Assembly: GCA_956465555.1 (NCBI GenBank) | Contig: OY101120.1 | Span: 682,001-746,000 of the forward strand | Reading direction: 5' to 3' | From: Nitzschia sp. pyKryTriq1 | Taxonomy: Eukaryota > Bacillariophyta > Bacillariophyceae > Bacillariales > Bacillariaceae | Length of the DNA: 64,000 nt | In this document: piece after piece, positions 51,659 through 62,895 of the stretch | How positions within the stretch are numbered: position 1 is the stretch's first letter | How the letters are laid out: the number at the start of each line of letters is the position of its first letter | Translations under genes and position numbers: made by a program | The notes under the pieces: generated by a model | What the model was told of the DNA's origin: nothing | Seen by the model: the letters and a program-made list of their open reading frames with translations, nothing else | Databases searched by the model: none

Positions 51659-52712
51659 ATACCCCTAACTCTAGCCCCCCCCAAGGCATTAACACCCAAT
51701 TGCTCTGCGCTATAACACCCCATGTGGTTCGATCTCTATAGTTAAATGCTTGGTTCGATCTCTAGAATTCAATGCTGAGAGTTTCATGATTGTCAATCCG
51801 ACAATCAGCAACACTACTGTAGATAGATGTATAGAGTAATCAATAGACTTCTATTTGTGTTACAATGGTGCTGTTAGTGTTGTACTTGTTCTAGGCTACA
51901 ACTGCCAAACAACAGGCACCAAAAATAGCTAACCACATAAAATGAGATTCACACCACACGAAATACATTCATCTGGTCAACCATGTGAAAGTCATGCAAG
52001 ACTAATATTTCGCCAAGTCAGCGCAATATCTTTTCTCAACAATTGATTTTGAAACAAGTAGTTCCAAAATAACCATTCATTTCTAGCTCACAATTTTTAC
52101 TTTCAATCATTCTTGTCGACTACCTCGTGCATAGGGCATTATGGGGCGCTTCCGATTGGCGTTAAAAACCCAAGCTGTAAACCTTTGTACATACCGGTAT
52201 GTCAAACGAAGATGGAGATTGGCATGGCTGGGTGGCGTGAGATTTAACTGTTTTACGTGGAAGGCCGTTAAATAATAGAATCCAATGGCCGCCCGCCCGG
52301 CGCTCCCCGGAAGCGCCATGTTCTCATTCAGGTACATTCGTACTGACAGTACTGTACCGGTACCTGGTACTTGTACCTGCTACGGGTACGGTATCATACG
52401 TAGAATTCAATACCAGAACGATTGTCATCGTCCGAAGAAGCGCCTGCCGCGCGCGCGCTCGCATGCGTTCTGGGCATCGCGTATCGCGTGACCCACCGAC
52501 CCCGCCCCCACGCACCCGCCAGACGTTGTTTTCTTCCTTGTTTTTGTTGTTGCGGTGTTGGATGATGTCGAATGTCGAAAGGTTGGTTCTTCTCATTATG
52601 ATACCAGTCTGCCTGGTATTGTACTGTGTAGCCAAGATACATTTTTGGCTTTCGACAAGGCTCGCCTTGCTCCATCGAACCAAGGCGTTTGCCTCAACAG
52701 AGAGACTATTGC
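51659..52712. other. Intergenic spacer and leader of the ClC gene
   Basis: 'ggttcgatctcta' occurs twice at ~51727-51768, a counterpart of the 'ggttcgatagag' pair on the other side of the TRIM-like element. A GTAC island lies at ~52335-52395. A short frame at 52565-52800 ends in the first intron of the next gene and is likely part of its 5' leader. Confidence 0.5.
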
Positions 52713-55622
52713 ATGCCAAGGTGAGTTTGTTTGAAAGTGCTCTCGCTCTAGTAGTAGTGATGTTTTCTCCCATTCGATTTGATGATGCGAATCATTAATG
52801 AATCCATCATCTCATTTTTCATTTTTTCACTGGATAGAAGTCTCGGCTCATCTTCGGGAGGACAACGACGATCCAGAACCTTTAGCGATCCAGAAGAAGC
52901 TGTCCCTCTCACCTCGTCTTCCAAAAAGAATCAACATCGAGGAGGCAGTACGATGAGGCCCGAATTCATGAATCTAGAGTTCAACCCAGACGACGATGAT
53001 ATGAGCGACGCCGACGCCGTGGGAAGTCTCCCAGGTCACATGAATGGAACCGGCCTGACCTACCGCGATCGTCCGGGAAGTCTACGTGGAGACGGGTACG
53101 GCGGCGGCGGAAAGGGCGGTTATCATGCGATGCAGTCTAGCAACAGCCACATTCAAAGCCACAATTACGAGCCGGATGAGAGTGAGGTATGGAGAGCCTA
53201 CGTGGCGCAAGTGCACTTCTCGAACCGCGGTCAGTGGTGGACTACAGGAAAGAAGCGGGCCCTCAAACGCTGGGTCCTTACGTTTATGGTAGGAGTGATT
53301 CAGGCCTTTGTTGCTGCCATGTGTAACTTTTGTTCTCGTGCCTTGACGAAGTACAAGTACGATTATGTCTACGATTTGTTGAATCCCTACAAAGACGACT
53401 CGATGGGGGAACTGCAGTTGGACGATGACATGACAAAGAATTTGGACGATACGACCACATCGCAGACGGAAACACCCTCATCTGGCCCAGGAATATCCGC
53501 ATTCTGGGCCTTTTGCCTCATCCAGACACTCTTTGCTGGCATTGCTTCCATTTTCGTCTGGATCGAACCCGTCTCTGGAGGATCTGGTATTCCGGAAATC
53601 AAATGCTTCTTGAACGGTATTGATATCCCTCGCATTGTTCGTGTCAAAACTCTTTTATGTAAAGTCGTCGGTGTGACCTTTTCGGTTGCAGCTGGTTTGC
53701 CCGTCGGAAAGGAAGGTCCCATGGTTCATAGTGGCGCGGTTGTGGCCGCTGGAATTTCACAGGGCAAGACCAAGTTTTGGGGCGTGGACACCTCATTTAG
53801 CAAGTTTTCGGACTTTCGCAATGATCGGGAGAAGCGCGACTTTGTCGCATGTGGAGCGGCTGCTGGTGTGGCCTCGGCTTTCGTGGCGCCAATTGGAGGT
53901 GTCCTCTTTAGTTTGGAAGAAGGAGCCAGTTATTGGTCGACCAAATTAACATGGCGAGCGTTCTTCTGTGCCATGACGACTGTGGCGACACTCTTTGCAA
54001 TCCGAAACACTGATTCTTATTGGGGTCAAGCTGACGTCGCCAAACTGTTTTCCTTTGGTGAATTCAACAGTATTTCGTAAGTGCAGCAAAACTCAGCTTC
54101 AGTGTCATCTCTGTGGAACTTGACTTGACTTGTTTTGACCTGACTTGGACGGAAGAATCTCACACATCTTCCGCGCGCCTACCGTATGATCAGTGGCGAA
54201 GCATCGAATTTCAGTATCTGGGAGCTGCCTATGTTTGCTTGTCTCGGATGTCTTGGTGGTCTGATTGGTGCTGTCTTTAATGCAGCCAACGAGCATTTGA
54301 CTATTTGGCGAATGAAAAATATCAACCACTCCAAACTTCGGCGGTTTGTCGAAGTTCTCCTCGTCAGTTTTGGTGTTTCCATTATCTCGTTTGCCATGCC
54401 ATTGATTTGGGGACGGTGCACGGAGCTACCAAAAGATATGCAAGACTGGACCAACCAAGAGAAAAATCTTGTGGAATCGCTGGTGCCGTTTCAATGCGAG
54501 CCGGGCAAAGAATACAACGAAGTGGCGAGTCTCATCTTTACCGAAGCTGATGTGGCCATCAAACAGTTGTTTCACTTCCGCGAGGCGGGTGGTGATGATA
54601 ATTCCACCTTTTCGTCTGGAGCACTCTTCCTCTTTTTTGTCCCTTATATTATTACTGCGACTGTCGTTTACGGTATTGCAGTTCCCAGCGGTTTATTTGT
54701 GCCCTCGCTTTTGTCGGGGGCAGCCTTTGGACGCCTCTGTGGACATCTATTACACAAACTTGATCACACAAATGGTACATTTGCGGATAGCGGAACATAC
54801 GCTTTGATGGGCTCAGCAGCAGTCTTGGGCGGAATGGCTCGGATGACGATTTCCTTGACGGTCATTTTGTTGGAAGCTACGGGTGATATGCAATACGTGT
54901 TGCCACTCATGTTGGTGCTGATGTCGGCTCGTTTCACTGGTAATGTGTTCAACGAAGGTCTTTATGACATCCATATTCACTTGAAGCACATTCCTTTCAT
55001 GGAACCAGAAGTACCTCCTATTGCGGAACGAAACGAAATTGTGGCTGGACAAGTCATGTCTACCGAAGTCAAATGCTTGCGACCAGTGGAACGTGCTGGT
55101 GTGGTGTATGACTTGCTTCGAAGTTGCACACACGGAACCTTCCCTATTGTTGACACGGCAAGTGGAGGAACGCTGTACGGGACTGCTGGCCGCTCCATGC
55201 TATGTACGTTGTTGCAGCGGCGTGCATTTGGATCTCCCGACGTGCTCGATGATTATGACAACAACGAAACGCTAGGTCCTCGACGATTGAGTCCGCTAGT
55301 CCAATGGGACACCATAGAGCGAGCCTACCCGCGTTACCCCACGATCGATGATGTGGAAATGCGTGAATCGGACCGCAACTGCTGGCTAGACCTCCGACCG
55401 TACGCTAACACGGCTCCTTACACTGTGAACGAGACAGCTTCGATCCAGCGAACCTACCGTCTCTTCCGAACATTGGGCTTGCGCTTTCTCTGTGTGGTTA
55501 ACCACAACAACCAGGTTGTCGGCATCATCACTCGAGAAAATCTCCTTCCCGAATCATTGACGAACTCGCTCCTTCGTGGGCGAAACGCACACGTCATCGA
55601 AGACATGCACGACTTCACATAG
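52713..55622 (+). CDS. ClC chloride channel/exchanger with CBS pair (ClC-6/7 type)
   Basis: Three exons: ATGCCAAG at 52713-52720, 52838-54076 and 54194-55622; both introns are GT-AG and 117 bp; 891 aa. Exon 2 alone lacks a sound start, and the 8-nt first exon gives MPRSLGSSSGGQRRSR in frame. An acidic, Ser-rich N-terminus is followed by the ClC core: GGSGIPEIKCFLNG (~249), GKEGPMVHSG (~291, with the gating glutamate of exchangers), GGVLFSLEEGASYW (~358) and AVPSGLFVPSLLSG (~577). Two C-terminal CBS domains start at ~698 and ~828. GKEGPM(V/I)HSG is the ClC-6/7 and plant CLC-d form, which are endosomal/vacuolar Cl-/H+ exchangers. The join NSIS/GEASNF at intron 2 is unbroken in frame. Confidence 0.93.
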
Positions 55623-56293
55623 GAAGTAGACTACGGATGTTGCACGGAGCGACTCACTCCTCCGTCCTAGTTTCGTTAATGCAAAACACATCATGCTCTC
55701 TTGTACTGTATGATCTTTTCCTATTAACGAGTTGGTGCATCAGATGATATTCTAAGTTCAATAGCTTCGATGTTTTAGGGTAGTCAGGTAAAACGAACTG
55801 GATGCAACCGTGGGGCGAATGACTGCAAATTCCAACACCGGTGTTGGGTGAGAATCGGCCATTCCTTTTAGCAGCCTCCAGCATACAAGTAGCACGTCTG
55901 ATGTGGAAGCCGTGTTACCCCTACCTGTAGCTACCGGTAGCTATCAACTAAGGCTGGTTGGGCTGTTTTCTCCCAGATCCACAGCAGTGGGAAGTTTGTG
56001 CCAGAGAGAGCTCTCTGGTGTTATCGCGTGGTTGACCTATTCGAGTACATTTTTTGTAACTGTTTTTTCTTCTTCTCTTTTCTCGGTCGCTGTGTTGCCT
56101 GCGTTTGCGAACCTGGGTTCTCGGGATCGACGATGGACGATGGCTAACTAACCTACTCGACGAGTAGAGGGGTCATACCCACTGCCCCACTCAATACGAA
56201 CATAAAACCCGACACATTGAGTATTGGAGACATTCCTGCTTTTGCCATGCTCACATATCACCCGCTCGAGCAGAGTTGGAAACACTAGAGAAG
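55623..56293. other. Intergenic spacer
   Basis: No gene seen. A short 'ctgtagctaccggtagctat' palindromic stretch at ~55925-55945. Confidence 0.5.
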
Positions 56294-57541
56294 ATGAAAA
56301 GGAAGAAGTCGAAACGCGGCTACCAGACGATGGTTGGCCAATCGTGCATTGTTGTGCCTGCTGCTATGGCAGTGTTTTTACTGTGGGCTATTTTATGTCC
56401 GACCTCTCGTGACATCCACGAACCTCTCAAAGATAGAAGACTCAAAAAAGATCGAAGACCGACTCTAGCCTTTCAAAAACGTGATGCCAGTGGCAAATAC
56501 AAATTCAAGATTGTTCAAATCACGGACATTCATTTAGGAGAGGCGCCGAATCTTGACTGGGGTCCTCAGCAGGATGAAGAAACATGGATGGCTTTAGATG
56601 CCGTATTGACGGCGGAAGCTCCTGTCGACTTGATCGTCTTGGGTGGCGATCAATTGACTGCCAACAATTGCAAGGACAACGCAACCGCCTACTATCAAAA
56701 ACTAGGAGACTTTCTTCTGCCGTATGGAATTCCATGGGCGTTGATATTTGGAAATCACGACGACACAGACTTTGAGACTGACGACGGAAGGAAGCTGCCC
56801 GCCAAGTACTCGCGCGAGGATCTGTTGGCAGTGGATCAAGGTTTTCCACTCTCTCTGACACAAGCTGGGCCCCAATCAATCATTGGCACAACGAACTATG
56901 TACTTGACATTCATCATCCAAATGTTGGCCAACACGCGAAGGACGAAGTCGTGGCACAATTATTATTTTTGGACAGTGGTGGTGGACAGATTGAAGAGGC
57001 CATCACGGATTCTCAAATCGACTGGGTGCGCGAAGAGATCTCGAAAACCACAGTACCAGCGATGGCCTTTCAGCATATCCCAACAGAATCACATACATAT
57101 TCCGGTGATGGACAGTGTAAGGGACTTCATGATGATGCGCTAAGTCCGCTTGTATACGACGGAGGAATAGTAGATGCTTTGGTGGCGAGCGACAGATTTC
57201 TCTTCTTGGCGGCTGGACACGACCATGGCAACGATTATTGTTGTCCGTACGTTCAAGATCCTTTACTACTCAAAGACGACCAGGATCCATCATCACGGTT
57301 TCACCTGTGTTTTGGGAGGCACAGTGGGCACGGTGGATATGGCGGTCGTTGGGAAAAGGGTGCCCGAGTCTACCAGCTCATATACAACGAGGATCATCAT
57401 CCAGAAGCCGAAGTGATACCTCGAACAACAACACCACCAGAGTCAGAAATGTTGACTGTGTTCGACACCACGATTAAATGGTCATCCCACGTGCGTTTGG
57501 AATCGGGAAATGTAACGGATCGATTCATTCCCCGCCATTGA
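56294..57541 (+). CDS. Metallophosphoesterase, DCR2/PAP28-29-like
   Basis: Single exon, 415 aa. ATG 56294 (MKRKKSKRGYQTMVGQS); the open frame extends upstream without ATG. A signal anchor (CIVVPAAMAVFLLWAILC, ~18-35) makes a lumenal or extracellular enzyme. Metal-ligand motifs in order: VQITDIHLGE (~74), LIVLGGDQLT (~113), ALIFGNHDDTD (~150), AFQHIPTES (~259) and AAGHDHGNDYC (~305). This is the calcineurin-like/class III purple-acid-phosphatase set of yeast DCR2 and plant PAP28/29. The tyrosine-ligand pattern of true PAPs is not obvious. Substrate unknown; extracellular or vacuolar phosphate release is plausible. Confidence 0.92.
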   Translation: MKRKKSKRGYQTMVGQSCIVVPAAMAVFLLWAILCPTSRDIHEPLKDRRLKKDRRPTLAFQKRDASGKYKFKIVQITDIHLGEAPNLDWGPQQDEETWMALDAVLTAEAPVDLIVLGGDQLTANNCKDNATAYYQKLGDFLLPYGIPWALIFGNHDDTDFETDDGRKLPAKYSREDLLAVDQGFPLSLTQAGPQSIIGTTNYVLDIHHPNVGQHAKDEVVAQLLFLDSGGGQIEEAITDSQIDWVREEISKTTVPAMAFQHIPTESHTYSGDGQCKGLHDDALSPLVYDGGIVDALVASDRFLFLAAGHDHGNDYCCPYVQDPLLLKDDQDPSSRFHLCFGRHSGHGGYGGRWEKGARVYQLIYNEDHHPEAEVIPRTTTPPESEMLTVFDTTIKWSSHVRLESGNVTDRFIPRH

Positions 57542-58149
57542 CGACTGCCACGGACAACCATCGAATCATCATACACAACAGGTAGAAGTAGATCTTTTCC
57601 TCTGGTCGACAAGAACTTTGCAATAAACAAGAGCAAGATCTTACCTCCTACTAGAGAGAACTACTAGCGATGGAAGCCATGATGGGTCGGTGTCAATTTT
57701 CAGCTTCCTCTAGCTCTAGCTTCTTTTTTTCTGTCTAATCATATCTAATCAATCTTTCTATTCTATTCTTCGCTTACTTCATCGTTATACTCGTGATCTA
57801 CCGGTATTAGACGGGAGGGAGGGAGAAGAATGCCCCGTAGTCGCCCCCCGTCCGCCCGCCCCCTGTACCACTAAATATTAACCGTCGTATAACCGCGAAA
57901 ATGCCGGCATTTTTTCTGGTTGGCCGACATTCGTAGTGTACCGGGAGTCTACTTCGTACCGGTACGCGTACAACAACGAACGGAAGTTCGAAGTTTTCTT
58001 TTCTCTTCGCACTTTCGTCGCATTCCTCGTTGCTCGTTGTGTCATACTTCGCTCCAACGACAGTTTTATGAAGTACCTGAGTATAGACGTCAGTTTTTGT
58101 CATTTGAGTTCATTTGTCATTTGAAGAAAGACTAGGAGTACGGTACACC
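57542..58149. other. Intergenic spacer
   Basis: No gene. C/T-rich at ~57710-57790; a 'taccggtacgcgtac' GTAC string at ~57955-57972. Confidence 0.5.
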
Positions 58150-59126
58150 ATGGGAGGAGGTTCTGCAGCAAAAGATCATCCTTGGGAATATTTCTCTGCG
58201 TCCGCCCTGGCGGCTGCCATCAATTATCCTCTATGGCGTGCATCGGCCATCGGTCAGAGCGGTTTTACGGTCTCTCTTGCGGGCAGCAGTAGCCGATCCC
58301 TTCTGGCACAAATTCCGCCATCGATTTCCCCTTACGTGTATGCCTTCGCACCGCCCTACAAAGGAATGGTGGCCACTGTTGTTGGAATGACATGGGCTCG
58401 AGCGGCCATCTTTTGGGGCTCCGACCGAGGACGGGAATATTTGACTTCCAACGAACTGTGTGGCGAAGGCTGGGCTCTTGTACTGCCTCCTCTGGTTGTA
58501 TCGACTCTCGTTCAGTGCGTCAACATGCCGATCGTGCGAGCCAGTATTACATTGCAGAATCCCGAATCTGGATTGCCGAATACGGCCGCTTCAGTGCGGC
58601 ATATTTACCAGAACCACGGACTTTCCGGTCTTTGGCACGGTACATCGGCAGGTATCCTCAAAACCGTCCCGAAATACATCACAGCGATTGTGGTCAAGGA
58701 TTACATGGAGTCTTACTTGCCAAAAGCGGATCCATCTTCACCCACGTATGATCAAGATCGACTGTGGCGGTCCGCCACTAAATCTGCGGTGGCCGGTGTA
58801 GCTGGTGCCGCGTTGACGAATCCACTGGATGGTAAGTATGAATACATCGCACTATTGGAAGTAGAGTATGTACAAATACTTGAATGTTGTTTTTGTACAA
58901 GTCGTCTTACAAATATCTTCCATTTTCAGTCATCCGAAATGAAATGTTCAAAAATAACAAGCCACTCATTGAAACAGTTCGATTGCTCCACCGAGATTTG
59001 GGCTATTCCTTTTTATCTAGAGGCCTCGGAAAGAATATGGTTGCGGTGGCAATCCCAGTTGGATGCACCATCTTTTTCACAGACGCGTTGATTCAAATGA
59101 CTTCAAAATATGAACAGTTTAGCTAA
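58150..59126 (+). CDS. Mitochondrial-carrier-like protein
   Basis: Exon 1 58150-58831, intron 58832-58929 (gtaagt...ttcag, phase 1), exon 2 58930-59126; 292 aa, ATG 58150 (MGGGSAAKDHPWEY). Three repeats of two TM helices are readable. Only the third carries an intact carrier signature, NPLDVIRNEMF, created across the splice. The first (NYPLWRASAIGQ) and second (NMPIVRASITLQ) have lost the acidic residue of PxDxxR. A G-L-W-HGTS segment and AALTNPLD precede the third helix pair. The membership is clear but the missing salt-bridge residues suggest either an unusual substrate or a loss of transport. Confidence 0.85.
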
Positions 59127-59191
59127 ACTAAAAGCATGTACTCATTTTCGAGGATTCTTCGTGACCTGTCCTATACTATCAGAGGACTTTC

Positions 59192-60001
59192 TTATGTTTC
59201 CAATCGCAGTCGTTGGTTTTGCTCTGCAAGAAGCTTTTCTTGATATGCCTTGCCTGTTAGCAGTTTATCAGCTCCTCCAACTGCCTTGAGGAAAGGATCA
59301 TCGTCATCATCATCATCGTCGTCGTCGTGATCGTCGTTGCTAAAATCATTGCTGGAATCATCATCACCCTCATCTGATTCGGAGTCGTCCTCCTTGCCGT
59401 CGTCATTGTCGCCATCTGCTAGTCTGGCTGCCTTTCTTGCTTCCTTAGCTTCTCGTTCCAACTTGCGCTCTATAGCTTTGCGTTCGCGTAGCCGTATTCG
59501 CCCCATACGCTCTGCCAAATCACTCTCGTCTTCTTCGTCGCCAGAGTCTGGCAACGCTAATTCCTTGACGCAGACAGCACAAGCTCGCCATTTCGCAGGA
59601 GCAGGGGCTGACAGCGATTCACCAGCACTAGTTGCACTTGAGGGCGCTTCTCCGTCCGTCATCGTCTCGGGTGTCTCTTCCTCTTTCATAGTCGCCGCAA
59701 ACAATTCTTTCGCTTTCGCCGAGCTTCGAGTGCACGACTCACAAAGTGTATGGTAGGCCGCGGTGACGTTTCGTTTTTTACATCCGTTGCAGGTCCCTGG
59801 TTGCGTTCTTGGTTTATATTTTCGATATTGTTTCCGCCACTCGATCTTGTCATGACAGCGTCGACAGACGTGGATATTAGGGGATGCTAGGATTTTCGCT
59901 GTAGTCTTGGACTTGGGGTTGTGTGCAAAGGCGAACTTGTTTTGATGGGCCGGGGCGCGGCCCTTTCTCTTCTTTTTGCCAGCGTCAGTCTGTTGCGGCA
60001 T
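59192..60001 (-). CDS. DUF2039 (C9orf85-like) zinc-ribbon protein
   Basis: Single exon, 269 aa, ATG at 60001 (MPQQTDAGKKKRKG). The DUF2039 domain spans ~15-105: HQNKFAFAHNPKSKTTAKIL, then HVCRRCHDKIEWRKQYRKYKP, QPGTCNGCKKRNVTAAYHTL and CESC, plus a later CAVC, giving CxxC pairs that should bind zinc. Human C9orf85 has this layout and no known function; the conserved basic face suggests RNA or ribosome binding. The C-terminal half is unusual for the family: a basic helix (RLRERKAIERKLEREAKEAR) then a long poly-Asp/Glu stretch and a Leu/Gln end. A long (GA)n microsatellite lies just upstream in the leader. Confidence 0.9.
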   Translation of the reverse strand: MPQQTDAGKKKRKGRAPAHQNKFAFAHNPKSKTTAKILASPNIHVCRRCHDKIEWRKQYRKYKPRTQPGTCNGCKKRNVTAAYHTLCESCTRSSAKAKELFAATMKEEETPETMTDGEAPSSATSAGESLSAPAPAKWRACAVCVKELALPDSGDEEDESDLAERMGRIRLRERKAIERKLEREAKEARKAARLADGDNDDGKEDDSESDEGDDDSSNDFSNDDHDDDDDDDDDDPFLKAVGGADKLLTGKAYQEKLLAEQNQRLRLET

Positions 60002-60040
60002 GGTGGGTGGTTCTGACAGGTAAAAGTGTTGTTGTAGTGT

Positions 60041-60077
<37 letters not shown>

Positions 60078-61047
60078 ACTTGAAGCGTCAATGGGAGAAA
60101 GTTCAGAAGGCGTCGGCGGCAATGTTCTCGTTGCTGTCATGGTTCTCATGATGGTGAGATTTTCTTTTTTCTGTCCCATATTTTTTTCTTGGTGTCGGGA
60201 GGGTCCTGACAAGATTGAGCAATGAAATTCCGTATTCCATGAAAACTGACTAAGCGGACTAAACGTATTTTCCGTATTTCTGAAATCTATTTACCTTATT
60301 ACATACCATTGTTCCTGTACGGTAGCAACACACTCGCTCTCTAGTAGAGGGAAGTCTCGTCTCTAGTAGGAGAGAGAGACTCCAGATAGTTCAAGCTCTA
60401 TAGAGAAAAAGGAGAGAGAGAGAAGGAGGAGTGCCTCGTCGATGATGACAACATGGCGTCCGTACTTGTCGTACGAGGCGATACGATATACCAGTATTTT
60501 TTGTTCAACTTCTCCAATCTTAACTACTTTTCCGTTGAAATAGTGGAGGCACGTGCCAATGGTGAATCTCCTTCCCATCGCGGCAACGGAAAACTTCCAA
60601 TAGTACTTGTACATCACAGTCCATGACAACAAGTTGTAGTACTGGTACTGGTAGAAAGGTCGAGGAAGAATCGTCGAATTGATTTATTCAGGGTATTAGG
60701 CGACAGTTTATGAATTATTATGGTTGTTTCGGGCATCTGGATACGGTGGTGACTCTGTCGATGTATTATCAAAGAGCTCGTCTTATCAGTAACCTTCTTG
60801 TAGCAGCACAGAGTAATAATTTTGCCAAACTTTTCTTTCGTCCAAGTGCTTGTTGTCATTTCCACAGGTCGTAAAATACTTTTGCTGTTGTTAATGGCTC
60901 ACTGACCTTCTGCCAAGAGTCAGTCTAAATTGAATGACTATCCCAAATCTCAAAGCTGGAACCATACAGTATTGTCAGCTCCAAAAACTCTGTATGGTAC
61001 GGTTCTTGTCGTCGTTTCAATGTTTTCTCCTTGGTGACCATGTGGCC
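60002..61047. other. Intergenic spacer with (CT)n microsatellite
   Basis: (CT)n at ~60041-60074 lies 40 bp upstream of the DUF2039 start. A CTCTAGTAGAG-type stretch at ~60340-60380 and a 'agtactggtactggta' string at ~60637. Two minus-strand frames (60363-60632, 60614-60865) were inspected but have no support. Confidence 0.55.
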
Positions 61048-61818
61048 TCATGGAATACTCAGCATTTTCTCCTCTGCCGTTTCCACCTTATAGAATACCA
61101 AATCCGAGAGGAGACCATGATCATCGTTATCGGCAAAACGGAATGCCAGAGCTGCACCTCGAGGCCGCATTAGCGCACTGTATTCTTTGCATACGGTGTC
61201 TATCTCATGAAAAATGATCCGCCTCATGTAGTTCTCGTAACACTCATCCCACAGCAGTTTGACAAGGATAACGCCCAGAACTATCAGGATGCTTATTCTT
61301 GTGTCGCCCAGGTCGAACCTTTCTCCGATTTCATCACCACTGTTGACGATGACTACCATCACGAATATAAGCACCAGCAGAATTAATGATCGATAAACAT
61401 CCCATCTTACCCGTACTCCAATCTCATCAAATCTCTCTCGTAAGCCGTCCCATTCCTCAGTTGAAAGTAAGGACGCCAAGCCGGCTGGTCGGTTCATCAC
61501 GAGGAGGCGCAGATGGCATTCCATCCCCTTTTGTACCACCGTGAAATCGACAGTCTGGATAAACATGATGGGAGGCGAAGAAGAGGTCCAGATGGTTGCC
61601 AAATTGGGAAGACCGGCATAACCTCCAACGATACTGCTAGGTGGTTTTTGCGGCGAGGAAGGTCTTGCTAGGAATCTACTGCTCTGGTCCATGGGAGCTG
61701 TCGCGATCAATGGGGGGACTCTTTCAATACCAGCAAGCTCGCCTACGTCGTTTTCTCCCTCCAAAAGATGGCTTGCATCCACAGAGGATGGTGGATCAGG
61801 CCTCGCAGCAGGAGACAT
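61048..61818 (-). CDS. Two-TM membrane protein, unknown function
   Basis: Single exon, 256 aa, ATG at 61818 (MSPAARPDPPSSVDASHLL). A Pro/Ser-rich N-terminus of ~75 residues is followed by a folded region (IMFIQTVDFTVVQKGMECHL), then two TMs, RSLILLVLIFVMVVIVNSG and ISILIVLGVILVKLLWDE, separated by a short acidic loop. The C-terminus (RRIIFHEIDTVCKEYSALM, GAALAFRFADNDDHGLLSDL) is soluble and likely on the same side as the N-terminus. No family recognised; unusual in codon or composition it is not. Confidence 0.72.
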   Translation of the reverse strand: MSPAARPDPPSSVDASHLLEGENDVGELAGIERVPPLIATAPMDQSSRFLARPSSPQKPPSSIVGGYAGLPNLATIWTSSSPPIMFIQTVDFTVVQKGMECHLRLLVMNRPAGLASLLSTEEWDGLRERFDEIGVRVRWDVYRSLILLVLIFVMVVIVNSGDEIGERFDLGDTRISILIVLGVILVKLLWDECYENYMRRIIFHEIDTVCKEYSALMRPRGAALAFRFADNDDHGLLSDLVFYKVETAEEKMLSIP

Positions 61819-62895
61819 CTTACCACTGATTGTCACTGGATGTACGTAGCTTGACTAGAAGTTTAATCTTATAATTTCGACAGAGGGTGACAAGAGGAAA
61901 AGCTTTGCGCTTTGCGAGTAAAAAAATAGTCGCTGCTTTGCTGCCGTGTGGCAAGCAAGAGTACTTGTACAGTAGGTTCGTACCGGTACCGTGGTACCGG
62001 TACGCGTGTCATGCGGTCAAGTTTCTTCCTCCCTTATTTGAAGGGGAGGTGCCGACGTCCACTCTCTACCGGTACTCGCCAACTACAGGATCTACCGGTA
62101 TGTACGGTATGCAACAGGTACAGTATGTACTTTTACTGTGCGGGTGGACCCCCTGCGGGTCCCTACACGGTACCTGGTACAGTAGTGTGGTACTGTTACT
62201 GGTGTACCTGTACAATCCGCCGCCGCATACTACAGTAACAGTACGTACGAAGTAAAGGGAGAGCCTGCCCGCAGGCGGCCTGCCTCGCCTGCTCATGCGT
62301 GATCGGATCTACAGTAAATATATGCCTCCACTCGCCGACGAATGCGCAACGCACGGCGACCGGCTCGCTCGCATCGCCGTAATTGCATACGCCTAATCTT
62401 GCTCTAAATAAGCAATCAGCACACACGTCTGATGCACTCGTGCTGCATGCGCGGTAGAACCCGCCCCGTAGACCATGTTCGTAATGTTTGGGGTTGGGGT
62501 ATGCTGGGCAAAACGCTGTCCCCGGCGTAACTTTGTCCTCCAGTAGCTGGATGCGGTGCTGCGGCGAGCAAAAATTTGACTACTGTGACTGGTTTTTGGA
62601 TCGTCTGTCCGTCTATCTATGTCCGGCATTCGGCATCTCGCGAGCATCGAGCAGAGAATATCGTCGATCCGTCGATCGTCGATATCTTTTTTTTTTGGGT
62701 AGAGCTTTCTTTCATTTTGCTTTTCTCTCTTTGCTCCACTCCACAACACCTCCTGTACGAATCATCGCCCGACTAGTTCTTATATTTGTCAAACATTGAG
62801 AGTTGAGCGAGCGAGAGAGCAGAGAGCAGCAACGAGGCTTCCACTTGATACGAGCCAATCGGTGGCTGCATCCATTGAACGCCCATTTCTCCCTG
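61819..62895. other. Intergenic spacer with the longest GTAC island
   Basis: No gene. ~61965-62230 is dense in GTAC, GGTACC and TACCGGTA words, with an inverted 'ggaccccctgcgggtccc' hairpin at ~62146-62163. (T)n at 62687-62695. 'gcgagcgagagagcagagagc' simple sequence precedes the next start. Confidence 0.55.

Noticed and set aside
52565-52798. A 77-codon hydrophobic frame starting MSNVERLVLL before the ClC gene
   Set aside because: Joining it to exon 2 breaks the ClC frame, whereas ATGCCAAG at 52713 keeps it; the frame is better seen as 5' leader.
60363-60865. Two small minus-strand frames
   Set aside because: No motif, no splice sites that join them, and low-complexity ends; kept as spacer.
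61887-62296. Frames on both strands over the GTAC island
   Set aside because: Their translations are Tyr/Val/Pro/Thr-rich readings of the simple words, not proteins.
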